Positions 43,080 to 51,936 of a stretch of DNA of 64,000 nucleotides are shown piece after piece. Origin of the DNA: Lachnospiraceae bacterium (GTDB lineage Bacteria; Bacillota; Clostridia; Lachnospirales; Lachnospiraceae); NCBI GenBank assembly GCA_002892395.1, contig NBBL01000003.1:124001-188000 (forward strand), written 5' to 3'. Each line of letters opens with the position of its first letter. Positions within the stretch are counted from its first letter, which is position 1. A program made the translations under genes and the position numbers. The notes beneath the pieces were generated by a model, which worked only from the letters and a program-made list of their open reading frames with translations, ran no database searches and had not been told where the DNA came from.

Positions 43080-43508
43080 TTACAAAAGCAGTCCCTCCGA
43101 CAGCCGTTCGGCAATTTCCCTCTGCTCCGCGCTGTCGGTCTCTCCCGGTTTCCAGCTCACCATCTCCGGTCCGCCCTCATAGCGGGGAATCACATGAATA
43201 TGAAAATGAAAAACGGTCTGTCCCGCTGCCGCGCCGTTGTTCTGCACCACATTGAAGCCCGCGCAGCCCAGCTCCTTCATCATCGCCCTGCCAAGTCTCC
43301 CCGCAAGAAAAAATGCCTTCCCGCACATGGGCTCCGAAAGCTCCGTCAAATCCTTCCGGTGCCCCTTGGGCAAAATAAGAGCATGCCCTCTGGAAGCCGG
43401 CCCCAGGTCCAGAATCACGCGGAAATCCTCATCCTCATACACCGTTTCGGAAGGGATTTCTCCGCCGGCGATCTTACAGAAAATACAAGTCTCATCCTTC
43501 CTATTCAT
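43080..43508 (-). CDS. HIT family nucleotide-binding hydrolase
   Basis: A 142-residue histidine-triad protein. The N-terminus has zinc-ligand-like ETCIFCKIAGGEIPSE, and the signature HFHIHVIPRY contains the catalytic His triad. Family members hydrolyse dinucleotide polyphosphates or nucleotide phosphoramidates; Hit/HinT-like activity is likely. It is first in a two-gene unit with the rhomboid protease. Confidence 0.94.
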   Translation of the reverse strand: MNRKDETCIFCKIAGGEIPSETVYEDEDFRVILDLGPASRGHALILPKGHRKDLTELSEPMCGKAFFLAGRLGRAMMKELGCAGFNVVQNNGAAAGQTVFHFHIHVIPRYEGGPEMVSWKPGETDSAEQREIAERLSEGLLL

Positions 43509-43579
43509 CTTTTTATCTCCTGTTTTTGTCTTGTTACCGGGTTCCTATCGTATCCGTTCCCCAAGCTGCTGTTTTGTCC

Positions 43580-43609
43580 AGTATAGCAGATTTTTTGAAA
43601 ATCATTGAA
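43580..43609 (-). promoter_or_regulatory. Candidate promoter of the HIT-rhomboid unit
   Basis: The minus strand has TTCAAT (43604-43609), 18 bases and TATACT (43580-43585) preceded by TGC, an extended -10. The HIT ATG is about 72 bases downstream. Confidence 0.5.
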
Positions 43610-43662
43610 CCATTTTGCATTTCGGCCTCGTCTTTTCTGTTGACGCACGAAAGGGAGGTTCC

Positions 43663-44889
43663 ATGAAAGAGTTCAATCCGCTGTATGAAGCGCTGCACGA
43701 AAAGCTTGCACTGGAATTAAGCGACCTTCGGCATGTAGAGGATGAACAGCTCTACCGAATGATTGACGAAGAAATCCTGTTTGCGGAGCAGGAGCATTTC
43801 CTCTCCGTCAAGGAAAAAATCATGCTGCGTGCATCTCTTTTTAACGCCTTCCGAAAACTGGACATCCTGCAGGAGCTGGTGGACCGAAAGGACATCACAG
43901 AAATCATGGTCAACGGAAAGGACCACATTTTTGTCGAAGCCGGCGGCCGCATCCAACCCTGGGACAAGTCCTTTCGAAGCAACGAGCAGCTGGAAGATAT
44001 GATTCAGTCCATCGTCAGCCGTGTCAACCGCGTCGTCAATGTCTCAACCCCCATCGCAGACGCCCGCTTGGAGGACGGAAGCCGTGTCCATGTGGTGCTT
44101 CCGCCCATCTCTCTGAGCGGACCGGTCGTAACCATCCGAAAATTTCCGGATCCCATCACAATGGAAAAACTTATCAGTTACGGCTCGGTAACCCCGGAGG
44201 CCGCCGCATTTCTGAAAAAAATCATTCAGGCCGGCTACAATGTTTTCATCAGCGGCGGCACAAGCTCCGGAAAAACAACGTTTCTCAACGCGCTCTCCTC
44301 TTTCATTCCGGGAGCCGAGCGGGTCATCACCATTGAAGATTCTGCGGAGCTTCAGCTGAAGCATATCAAAAATATTGTTCGGCTTGAAACAAGAAACGCA
44401 AATGCCGAGGGCGAGGGCGCCGTGAGCATTGCAGATCTGATCCGTGCGAGCCTTCGCATGAATCCGGATCGTATTGTAGTTGGAGAGGTGAGAGGTGCCG
44501 AAGCGCTGGACATGCTGCAGGCGATGAACACCGGACATGACGGCTCTCTTTCCACCGGCCACGCCAACTCTTCCAAGGACATGCTGTCCCGGCTGGAAAC
44601 CATGGTTCTGTGCGGCGCGGATTTACCGCTTCCTGCCATACGAAATCAGATTGCGGGGGCCCTCGACATTATGATCCACCTGGGAAGACTTCGGGACCGA
44701 AGCCGACACGTCCTGTCCATCACAGAAGTAGGAGACTGTATCAATGGAGAAATTGAACTGCATGAGCTTTATCGTTTCCGGGAAGAGAGCATGCGCATCC
44801 GGCGAAGCGAAAAAATCAGAGGTCGCCTGGAAAAAGTCGGCTCCCTCCAAAACAAGGACAAACTCCTGGCAGCAGGTCTTGAATTATGA
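43663..44889 (+). CDS. cpaF: CpaF/TadA-type secretion ATPase of the Tad pilus
   Basis: A 408-residue hexameric ATPase that drives Flp pilus assembly at the inner face of the membrane. Walker A is [17 protein letters not shown], the Asp box [10 protein letters not shown], Walker [17 protein letters not shown] and the His box [11 protein letters not shown]. The ATG at 43663 has GGGAGG upstream; the first 48 bases of the longer frame are not needed. It is the first gene of a nine-gene plus-strand Tad operon. Confidence 0.95.
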   Translation: MKEFNPLYEALHEKLALELSDLRHVEDEQLYRMIDEEILFAEQEHFLSVKEKIMLRASLFNAFRKLDILQELVDRKDITEIMVNGKDHIFVEAGGRIQPWDKSFRSNEQLEDMIQSIVSRVNRVVNVSTPIADARLEDGSRVHVVLPPISLSGPVVTIRKFPDPITMEKLISYGSVTPEAAAFLKKIIQAGYNVFISGGTSSGKTTFLNALSSFIPGAERVITIEDSAELQLKHIKNIVRLETRNANAEGEGAVSIADLIRASLRMNPDRIVVGEVRGAEALDMLQAMNTGHDGSLSTGHANSSKDMLSRLETMVLCGADLPLPAIRNQIAGALDIMIHLGRLRDRSRHVLSITEVGDCINGEIELHELYRFREESMRIRRSEKIRGRLEKVGSLQNKDKLLAAGLEL

Positions 44890-45616
44890 CGAGTACCACC
44901 TGACCCTGCAGGAGTATCTGAAATACGTTTCCCTTTCCCTTGCGGTCATCGCGGCCTTTGCTTATGTCTTTTACAGAAGTCTCCTCTCCTTTCTCCTGTT
45001 TCTTCCTCTGGCTGTCCTTTTCCCTTTTTACAAAAAGAAGGATCTGATTCCCGCCCGGAAACGAGTGCTTCTTCTTCAGTTTCGAGAGGCGCTCTCCATC
45101 CTGTCCGGTGCGCTCAGCGCCGGGTATTCCTTGGAAAATGCGCTGTCGGAGAGTACGGAAGAGCTCTCTCTCCTCTACGGTGGAACCGCACTCATTGTGA
45201 GAGAATTCAGCCATTTATCCCATTTGGTTTCCATGAATATCCCGATTGAACGGGGAATGGATGAATTTGCCGCGCGAAGCGGTATCGATGACATTCGAAA
45301 TTTTGCCCGGGTTCTCAGGCTTGCCAAGCGCAGCGGCGGTGAACTGGTCTCCATCATGAACCACACCTCCGAAACCATCAGTGACCGGATTCAGGTGAAG
45401 GAAGAAATTCTTACAATCACTGCCTCGCGCCGATTTGAGCAAACCATTATGAATGCAGTTCCTGTCATAATCGTTCTATACATTGATTTTACATCTCCCG
45501 GCTTCTTTCACGTCATGTATACCACAATCGTAGGTCGTGTTGTCATGTCATGCTGCCTCATCTCTTATCTGCTTTCCATTCATCTCGCCTGGAAAATTCT
45601 GAACATCAGGCTGTAA
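44879..45616 (+). CDS. TadB-like type II secretion F-domain membrane protein
   Basis: About 245 residues with N-terminal helices (KYVSLSLAVIAAFAYVFY, LLSFLLFLPLAVLF), a cytoplasmic GspF-like domain (FREALSILSGALSAGYSLENAL and GDELV-type contacts) and C-terminal helices. It is the platform protein that works with CpaF. The start is uncertain: a TTG at 44879 overlapping cpaF by 11 bases fits the family N-terminus ([12 protein letters not shown]), whereas in-frame ATGs at 44744 and 44762 lie deep inside cpaF and lack ribosome sites. Confidence 0.8.
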   Translation: MNYDEYHLTLQEYLKYVSLSLAVIAAFAYVFYRSLLSFLLFLPLAVLFPFYKKKDLIPARKRVLLLQFREALSILSGALSAGYSLENALSESTEELSLLYGGTALIVREFSHLSHLVSMNIPIERGMDEFAARSGIDDIRNFARVLRLAKRSGGELVSIMNHTSETISDRIQVKEEILTITASRRFEQTIMNAVPVIIVLYIDFTSPGFFHVMYTTIVGRVVMSCCLISYLLSIHLAWKILNIRL

Positions 45617-45630
45617 AGGAGAACCTCGCG

Positions 45631-46989
45631 ATGCACCACGTTTCCCGCTCCCACACGGAATCGGGCGAATCCAGGGGAGTGAAAACTCCCTTTCCATCCC
45701 GCAGAACATCTGGGCAAGATTCCCGGGCAAGCCGGTCTGACCGGCGGCGCACTTTTCTCCGCCTGCTCAGGCAATGGAAGCTGCAGCTCCTCTGCATTCT
45801 GCTCGGCTTTTTCCTCTTTTTTCTGTCTGTCTTTTGGATGCAGTCGCCAAAAAACCTGAAGCATGGGCGTTTTTTGAGACGTCAGTACTACGGAGGCGAA
45901 ACCAGCCACTATGAATTGGAGGTGGAAGGACTGTCCTCCACTCCCTTTACCATTGACGTTCCGGTTTCGCCCCGAAGCTACAAGGAAGAGGAAATTGAGG
46001 CGGTCTTTGAAGAATGTATGAATAAGCTTTCCCTTCTGATTCTGAAAGACAACCCTTCTCTCAGCGAAATTCGGAGTGATCTGTTTCTCCCTTCTTATTT
46101 AGAAGCGTACGGACTGTACATAAGCTGGAGTTCTTCTGACCCGGAGCTGCTCGGTTCCTATGGAGATGTCAGAAATGAAGATCTCACGCAGCCGGTTCCA
46201 CTTTGCTTGACAGCCTGTCTGTACGACAGCAGTGGACGCTTTCAGAAAAACTATGAGCTTCCGATCACCATACACCCGCGAACGCTGACGACAGAAGAAA
46301 CGCAGAAGGATGCGCTCAGCCGACGCCTCCAACAGATCGATCGGGAGCAGATGTTCGACGAAGAGCTGACACTGCCCGATGAATTTCAGGGAATTCCCCT
46401 AACTTATCGCGAGCACGCGGATCATCCATCCTGGATTTTTCTGCTGCTTGGGCTTGTCTCCGCCTTGCTTCTCACATTGCGGGAAAAGCAAAACAGCGGG
46501 AAACTTGAAAAGCTCCGGCAGCGTCAGATGCTTTTAGACTACCCTGAAATTGTCTCGAAGCTCACCGTGTTCATCGGCGCCGGTATGACGATACGTCTCG
46601 CTCTCGCAGGCATTGTCCGGGACTATGAGGACGACCGCCTCCAAAATCCCGATTCCTTCGAGGTTCACTACGCTTACGAAGCCCTCACGCATGCGCTCGC
46701 CAAGCTGAAAACCGGTTCTAATGAGGGAAAGGTTTACCACGAATTCGGACGGGACTGCAAACTTCGCCCGTACATGAAGCTCGCGGGTATCCTGGAACAG
46801 AACCGGAGGAACGGAATCGCCAATATTCGTGCGATTCTGAATGCGGAAATGGCTCAGGCATGGGAGGAACGAAAAAACCTTGCCCGCAGACTGGGCGAGG
46901 AGGCCGGTACCAAACTTCTCGGTCCGCTCTTCATCATGCTGATTATTGTCATGGTTATCATCATTGTTCCGGCCATGCTTTCCTTTTAA
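45631..46989 (+). CDS. TadC-like F-domain membrane protein with an extracytoplasmic domain
   Basis: A 452-residue protein. One helix (about 50-68) is followed by an extracytoplasmic region of about 220 residues, a second helix (WIFLLLGLVSALLLTL), an F-domain-like cytoplasmic part (KLTVFIGAGMTIRLAL, LAGILEQNRRNGIANI) and a final helix (LFIMLIIVMVIIIVPAML). The second half matches TadC; the large outer domain is an addition common in clostridial Tad loci. The ATG at 45631 follows AAAGGAGA. It lies 14 bases after the TadB-like gene. Confidence 0.8.
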   Translation: MHHVSRSHTESGESRGVKTPFPSRRTSGQDSRASRSDRRRTFLRLLRQWKLQLLCILLGFFLFFLSVFWMQSPKNLKHGRFLRRQYYGGETSHYELEVEGLSSTPFTIDVPVSPRSYKEEEIEAVFEECMNKLSLLILKDNPSLSEIRSDLFLPSYLEAYGLYISWSSSDPELLGSYGDVRNEDLTQPVPLCLTACLYDSSGRFQKNYELPITIHPRTLTTEETQKDALSRRLQQIDREQMFDEELTLPDEFQGIPLTYREHADHPSWIFLLLGLVSALLLTLREKQNSGKLEKLRQRQMLLDYPEIVSKLTVFIGAGMTIRLALAGIVRDYEDDRLQNPDSFEVHYAYEALTHALAKLKTGSNEGKVYHEFGRDCKLRPYMKLAGILEQNRRNGIANIRAILNAEMAQAWEERKNLARRLGEEAGTKLLGPLFIMLIIVMVIIIVPAMLSF

Positions 46990-47045
46990 AGCATATGCGC
47001 GCAAGCCGGTTACAAGATAAAAACAAACAAAGGAGGTAACTGCAA

Positions 47046-47234
47046 ATGAATGAATTGTTTCGAAAGGGAGAGGATTTTTTGGCCGATGACAGCGGTATTT
47101 CCACCATTGAGCTGGTTCTGATTCTCGTCGTTCTGATCGGCCTTGTCATTATTTTCAAATCTTCCATAAACGGACTTCTGAACACCATCTTCAAGCAAAT
47201 CAAATCCCAGGCAGGAGAAGTCTACAAGAAATGA
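47046..47234 (+). CDS. Flp-type pilin
   Basis: A 62-residue class III prepilin. A short basic leader ends at Gly17, followed by ISTIELVLILVVLIGLVIIF; the Glu at +5 after the cleavage site is the hallmark of prepilin-peptidase substrates, although the next residue is Leu rather than the usual Tyr. The charged C-terminal tail follows the single helix. It has an excellent AAAGGAGG ribosome site and a 56-base gap upstream, and overlaps the next gene as ATGA. Confidence 0.9.
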   Translation: MNELFRKGEDFLADDSGISTIELVLILVVLIGLVIIFKSSINGLLNTIFKQIKSQAGEVYKK

Positions 47235-49162
47235 AACGCAGCGGATCCGTCACAGTCTTCCTCGCACTTGTTATTACCTGCTGTAGTGCATTAATCTGTG
47301 CCCTCACAGAAAGTGCACGCACCGCAGGCACCAGGTTCTACGTCCGAACCATGGCAGATTCTGCCATCGATTCTCTTTTCTCCCAATATCACAAACCCCT
47401 TTGGGAGTGCTACCGCCTTCTCGGCTACCAATATGGTGACGATGGGAACGCAGCGCAGGACCTTGAAAATTTCATGAAGCCTTACGTGGAAAACTGTGGC
47501 TGGTACGCGGTTTCATCGCCGACAGTCCAAATCAGCAAACGGACATTCCTGACCGATGACGGCGGCGTGTGGTTTGAACAGGAGATCCTGGATTATCTGA
47601 AATACGGGTGGATCAATCTGAACTGCACGCCAGCATCGGCGGAAGCACTCTGGAAGCAGGTGCACGAGGCTCAAATCATGGATGAAATTCTAAAGGATTA
47701 CGGTCTGCAAAGCAAACAGGCCGTTGCCATGGAACAAGCAATTATGAGGATTCATCAAAATCTCAGTGCCCAGGATTCCATGAAGCAAGAGGCAAGGTCA
47801 CTTGTTCGAAACGGGCAAAATGCTGCGTTTCAACGTGCCTCCAATCAACTTTCCGGGCTTGTCCATTCACTTCCTGCTCTGATCGAGCGCTACGACCAAA
47901 AGGCGGATGCTTACAGCATGAGCCTTTCCGCGCTGAAGCAAAAGCACGCGGCACAGCTCTCACAGCTTCAGGAGGAAAACCTAACCGCCATTGAAGAACA
48001 AATTGCTGTCTGTCACGAATATGCCGATCGGGACGGTCAGCGCAGGCAGGCGCTGGATGCCCTGGACGACTCAAACGACGCCGAGCTTCAAGCAATCTCT
48101 GATGTGCAGTGTTTGGCAGATGAAACCGAAGCGTATATAGAAGAAGCAGAAGACGATGAAGAGGATGGCGATGGCATTGATGAGGATGCACTCTGGCAAT
48201 CGGTGGCGGAAGCCTGGGATTTTGTTCCCATCCCACACAGCAATATAACGCCCGGCATTCGGGATGAAAAGACGGAGTCCTTGCTGGAAACGATCCTGAA
48301 GCTGGCATCCAAGGGATACCTGCACATCATTCTCCCCTCGGACCGACAGCTCCCGGAAGGAAGCATCGACACTTCAAATTTCCCCTCTCGTTACGCTGTC
48401 ACCCCGCGAAAGGGACCTGCTGTGGATCTGCTTCGCGCCATCGCAGTCGATGAATATGCGGGAGCATATCTTCCAAGCTTTACCGATCAGGCACAGACTC
48501 CCATCTCCTGCCAGCTGGAATATGTGGTCGCCGGGAAAAGCAGCGATCAAGCCAACCTGACTGCGGCAGCTGCTGAAATTCTGGCCATTCGGGAGGCGCT
48601 GAACTTGATCTTTATTATGACGACACCTTCCCTTCGAAGACAGGCTCATGAGATCGCAGAACTGATTGCCTCAGCCACTGCGTTTCCGGAACTCACCATT
48701 CTGATCGAATGTCTCATTATGTCAGCCTGGGCGCTGGTGGAATCCTTCATGGATCTCAGACTCCTTCTGGGCAGTCAAAAAGCGGCAATCTATAAAACCC
48801 GGGAGGACTGGATGACCTCAATGGAGGATGTTCTGGCATTTGCATCCACCCTTCGGCTTCCTGCCCAACGGCTGAAGGAAAGCAAAAAGGGCATTTCCTA
48901 TGAAGCCTACCTAAAGCTGCTGCTGTTCACCAAATCAAGTGAAATCCGAAATTACCGCACCATGGATATGATTCAAGCGGCGCTGGTTCCGGCGGATCCG
49001 GATTTTCGATTTCAAACCTGCCTTTATGGATTGCAGACTTCTGTCTCCTGTGAATCCCGCCACCTGTTCACCAACCTATCCTTTACAAGACCGTCCGGCG
49101 ATTCTTCCAAAGGATACGCGCTCCAATTTCCCATTCGAACGGAATCTGTCAAAGCATACTGA
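47231..49162 (+). CDS. DUF5702 domain protein of the Tad locus
   Basis: A 643-residue protein whose N-terminus (MKRSGSVTVFLALVITCC) is a pseudopilin-like leader and helix, followed by a long, helix-rich extracytoplasmic region with an acidic patch (EEAEDDEEDGDGIDED) near residues 300-315. This is the layout of DUF5702 proteins encoded beside Flp pilins in Clostridia. They are thought to be surface components of the pilus machine; the role is unknown. Its ATG overlaps the pilin stop. Confidence 0.82.
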   Translation: MKRSGSVTVFLALVITCCSALICALTESARTAGTRFYVRTMADSAIDSLFSQYHKPLWECYRLLGYQYGDDGNAAQDLENFMKPYVENCGWYAVSSPTVQISKRTFLTDDGGVWFEQEILDYLKYGWINLNCTPASAEALWKQVHEAQIMDEILKDYGLQSKQAVAMEQAIMRIHQNLSAQDSMKQEARSLVRNGQNAAFQRASNQLSGLVHSLPALIERYDQKADAYSMSLSALKQKHAAQLSQLQEENLTAIEEQIAVCHEYADRDGQRRQALDALDDSNDAELQAISDVQCLADETEAYIEEAEDDEEDGDGIDEDALWQSVAEAWDFVPIPHSNITPGIRDEKTESLLETILKLASKGYLHIILPSDRQLPEGSIDTSNFPSRYAVTPRKGPAVDLLRAIAVDEYAGAYLPSFTDQAQTPISCQLEYVVAGKSSDQANLTAAAAEILAIREALNLIFIMTTPSLRRQAHEIAELIASATAFPELTILIECLIMSAWALVESFMDLRLLLGSQKAAIYKTREDWMTSMEDVLAFASTLRLPAQRLKESKKGISYEAYLKLLLFTKSSEIRNYRTMDMIQAALVPADPDFRFQTCLYGLQTSVSCESRHLFTNLSFTRPSGDSSKGYALQFPIRTESVKAY

Positions 49163-49209
49163 TTTGCCGTCTCTTCGGCTCTGTTCTCCCCAAACGGAAG
49201 GATACAGGG

Positions 49210-50157
49210 ATGATCAAATTTTATTCTCTGCACTATCTCAATTATCCCCTGAAAAACAATCGGAAAATGGCTCTCCAGGTACATGACCGGCTATCCTTCG
49301 CATCTTTCCCGGCGGGAAGAACAGTGCCGAGGAGACGGACCTGCTCCGCCAGCCTCACACTGGAAGCAGCGCTTGTTCTCCCCATTTTTCTCTTTTTTGT
49401 CTATCTTCTCATTCTTCCGATGCGAATGATGGACACTGCACGAAGCATGCAGGAAATCTGCGAGGCCGTCTGCAGAGACGCCGCAGAGGGGAGCTATCTG
49501 CTGACCCTCAGGGATTCAAAAACCGCAAAGGGGGCAGATGACCGCACGGTGTCCGGCGCCAGATCCGTTCAAGCATACCTGAAAGGCAATGCGCTCGGAC
49601 TCCTGGCTGTCAAGCTCGCGCAGCGTCAGGTTGACGACCAGTATGTCATGAATCTCCACGCACTGCGAAGTCACGGATGGGGAGATGATCAAATGATTAC
49701 ACTCACCATGGATTACGACTACCGCCTTCCCTTCTCTGTTCTGGGGCTTCGCTCTCTCCACCAGACTGTACGTGCCTCCAGGCGCGCCTGGGTCGGAAGT
49801 CCCCCTCGTTCCAAATCCGGGGCTTCTTCCGGGGATGATGAGGATCCGCTGGTATACATCGGAGCGCATGGCACCCGCTACCACAGCTCTCTTCGCTGCC
49901 ACTATCTGTCCAATGATTTGACGGCCGTCTCCTTCTCAGACATTCGAAGCAAGCGAAACGCAAACGGCGGCACCTACCATGCCTGTCCACGCTGTGCCGC
50001 TTCCTGCAAATCAGGCGCCGTCTACATCATGCAAAGCGGCAGTGCCTACCACACCGATCCGAATTGCAGTGCTATTTGTGCACATGCCCGGGCTGTTAAA
50101 AAATCTGAGGTGGCATATCTGGGCCCCTGTCAATACTGCTGTCAGACAATGAGGTAA
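49210..50157 (+). CDS. TadE-like pseudopilin with two Cys/His-rich repeats
   Basis: A 315-residue protein. After a basic start, SASLTLEAALVLPIFLFFVY (about residues 47-66) is a TadE-type pseudopilin helix with Glu at +5. The C-terminal third holds two repeats of one pattern: GTRYHSSLRCHYL with CPRC, then GSAYHTDPNCSAI with CQYC. Each gives a H-C...C-x-x-C set like Ada-type metal-binding modules found on secreted proteins. The ATG at 49210 has GGAAGGA upstream. Metal binding outside the cell is inferred from residue spacing. Confidence 0.8.
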   Translation: MIKFYSLHYLNYPLKNNRKMALQVHDRLSFASFPAGRTVPRRRTCSASLTLEAALVLPIFLFFVYLLILPMRMMDTARSMQEICEAVCRDAAEGSYLLTLRDSKTAKGADDRTVSGARSVQAYLKGNALGLLAVKLAQRQVDDQYVMNLHALRSHGWGDDQMITLTMDYDYRLPFSVLGLRSLHQTVRASRRAWVGSPPRSKSGASSGDDEDPLVYIGAHGTRYHSSLRCHYLSNDLTAVSFSDIRSKRNANGGTYHACPRCAASCKSGAVYIMQSGSAYHTDPNCSAICAHARAVKKSEVAYLGPCQYCCQTMR

Positions 50158-50160
50158 CCC

Positions 50161-50631
50161 ATGCTGATTACGACTGTTTACGGCCAGGTGTTTCTCCTGG
50201 TTTTTCTCCTGATCTTCTGCTTTTTCGACTTGAAAACCATGCAGCTGGATCTCCGGCTCTTTCTCTTTTCTCTTTCGCTGCTTTCTGTCTGTTACCTGTT
50301 CTATCTCCGAACAGGGCATGTCCTCGCCGGCAGAGAGCTTGGCTTCGCTGCGCTGACCTGCTTCTCGCTTCTCATCTTTTCCGTGCTTTCCCGGGAAGCC
50401 CTGGGGCTGGGCGATGCTCTTTTCTTTTTCATTGTCGGTCTGACCTGCGGCTTCACACGGCTGATCCTGATTCTTCTCTTTTCATTTGGAGGCGCCGGGA
50501 TTTTTTCTCTCATTCTTATCGCACATGAGACGATTTGCGGGCGCTCCTGTAAGTCAAAGCGTATCCCTTTTATCCCGTTTACGGCTCCTATTCTGTTGTT
50601 CTTCCTTTTGCAGGCAGGTGGTTTCCTATGA
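50161..50631 (+). CDS. A24-type prepilin peptidase (first copy)
   Basis: A 156-residue membrane aspartic protease. The two catalytic Asp residues are in FFDLKTMQLD near the N-terminus and in the GxGD motif LGLGDALFFF. It lacks the methylase domain, as in CpaA/FppA proteases that process Flp pilins. It lies three bases after the TadE-like gene and its stop overlaps the next ATG as ATGA. A second A24 peptidase occurs at 53965. Confidence 0.88.
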   Translation: MLITTVYGQVFLLVFLLIFCFFDLKTMQLDLRLFLFSLSLLSVCYLFYLRTGHVLAGRELGFAALTCFSLLIFSVLSREALGLGDALFFFIVGLTCGFTRLILILLFSFGGAGIFSLILIAHETICGRSCKSKRIPFIPFTAPILLFFLLQAGGFL

Positions 50632-51080
50632 ACATGAAAATCAAAACCTGTCATGCCAGCTTTTCTGTGGAGGCTGCCTATGTCTTTTCCATCCTGTTTT
50701 TCTCTATCTCTGCCGCCATCCGCTTCGCCTGGGTACAGCGAAATGCCTGTCTCGCCGCTTTTGTCCTGTCGGAAAGCAGCGCCCGATGTGCCCATGCAGA
50801 GGAACATTACCTGCCCGAGACTGCAGAGCTCTCTCAAATCAACGCAGCGCTTAAAAATCGGCTGTCCTCCATCGGTGCCTTTCAGAACGCGGCGTCTTCC
50901 GTTCAGAAGAATCTGTTTGAAGTAAACAGCTCTCTGGAACATGACACCATGCAGCTTCATGTCAAACAGAGAATCTATTCTCCGGAAAGCACCATGCGGG
51001 CGGTCACAGCGCTTTCGGAATTCAAAGATAAAACCATGTCCTGCCGCGGAGGAAAACATTATGCCTCAAATACTGAATGA
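50628..51080 (+). CDS. Small TadE-like pseudopilin
   Basis: A 150-residue protein. The segment HASFSVEAAYVFSILFFSIS near the N-terminus is a prepilin-type cleavage site and helix with Glu at +5. The rest is a polar, Ser-rich extracytoplasmic region with three Cys residues. It resembles the minor pseudopilins TadE/TadF in layout rather than in sequence. It is coupled by a four-base overlap to the peptidase gene and overlaps the DUF6382 gene by 20 bases. Confidence 0.72.
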   Translation: MNMKIKTCHASFSVEAAYVFSILFFSISAAIRFAWVQRNACLAAFVLSESSARCAHAEEHYLPETAELSQINAALKNRLSSIGAFQNAASSVQKNLFEVNSSLEHDTMQLHVKQRIYSPESTMRAVTALSEFKDKTMSCRGGKHYASNTE

Positions 51081-51861
51081 TCCGAATCACCGTTATCTCT
51101 CCATGGAAGCGGATCGACAGCTACGTGAACATTTTGAGCTGCGCATGCTGGAGGAGAATCACGTCCCGGGACTTCTTCCCTTAACGGTCTGTGACGACAA
51201 CGGCGTGTTAACGTTAAACTATGACATCTCCGGAAAAGATACGCTGGCATCTCTTGCCATGAACCAAAAATTGCTCGCCCCGGACATACGCCGAATTATT
51301 TTAACACTGAAGCATGTCATCAGCGGTCTGGCTCCTTATCTTCTAACTCCTTCCTCCATCCTTCTTTCCCTGGAATCCATTTATGTTTCTCCGGTCAATC
51401 TGGCTCCCTGCTTTCTCTATGTTCCGGGACAGAACAGCCATTTTCCAGCCGCCTTGTCGGAATTTTTGCAGACACTGCTTTCTCACACGGATCACGACGA
51501 TTACCCAAGTGTCGTCCTCGCCTACCGTCTCTACAAAGAGAGCCTGGATCACCCCAGTGCGCTCGACCGTCTGGAGCAAATCCTCATCTCCCAGGAATCA
51601 CCTCTCGTGGAACCCGGATACGCAGAGCATGATTCCGACTCCCCGGATCTGCCCACTCCTGCCGACCTCAGCGCTTCGGAAAATGACCCGCTTGTCAGCG
51701 AAATCCGGGAGGTTCCCTTAGATCCTGTCCTGGCTGATCCGCCTGCTTCTGCCCACGCACCGGGTTTATTCCAAAAGCTATTCCGAAGAGCCGAAGAAAA
51801 AGGAAACTGCTCCTCCCCGGAAGATGAGGAGAAGCAGTGGATAGAGCTTATGGGTAAATAG
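51061..51861 (+). CDS. DUF6382 protein without the usual FHA domain
   Basis: A 266-residue cytoplasmic protein. Residues about 1-170 match the DUF6382 layout (HRYLSMEADRQLREHFELRM, LLLSLESIYVSPVNL). In other Clostridia this domain is usually followed by a phosphopeptide-binding FHA domain; here the tail is a Pro/Asp/Ser-rich linker ending in LFQKLFRRAEEKG. The ATG at 51061 has GGAGG upstream. It closes the main Tad operon. The role is unknown; it may link the pilus to kinase signalling. Confidence 0.72.
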   Translation: MPQILNDPNHRYLSMEADRQLREHFELRMLEENHVPGLLPLTVCDDNGVLTLNYDISGKDTLASLAMNQKLLAPDIRRIILTLKHVISGLAPYLLTPSSILLSLESIYVSPVNLAPCFLYVPGQNSHFPAALSEFLQTLLSHTDHDDYPSVVLAYRLYKESLDHPSALDRLEQILISQESPLVEPGYAEHDSDSPDLPTPADLSASENDPLVSEIREVPLDPVLADPPASAHAPGLFQKLFRRAEEKGNCSSPEDEEKQWIELMGK

Positions 51862-51936
51862 CTCTTCTGTGTTCCGATGTGTCCGTTCCGAAAACCTTAT
51901 TTCTGTGCTGCTCTTGCTTTGCTGCCCTTGCTTTGA

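Noticed and set aside
44744-44878. Upstream ATG starts for the TadB-like gene
   Set aside because: They lie far inside cpaF, lack ribosome sites and would add a polar tail not expected in the family; the TTG at 44879 fits better.
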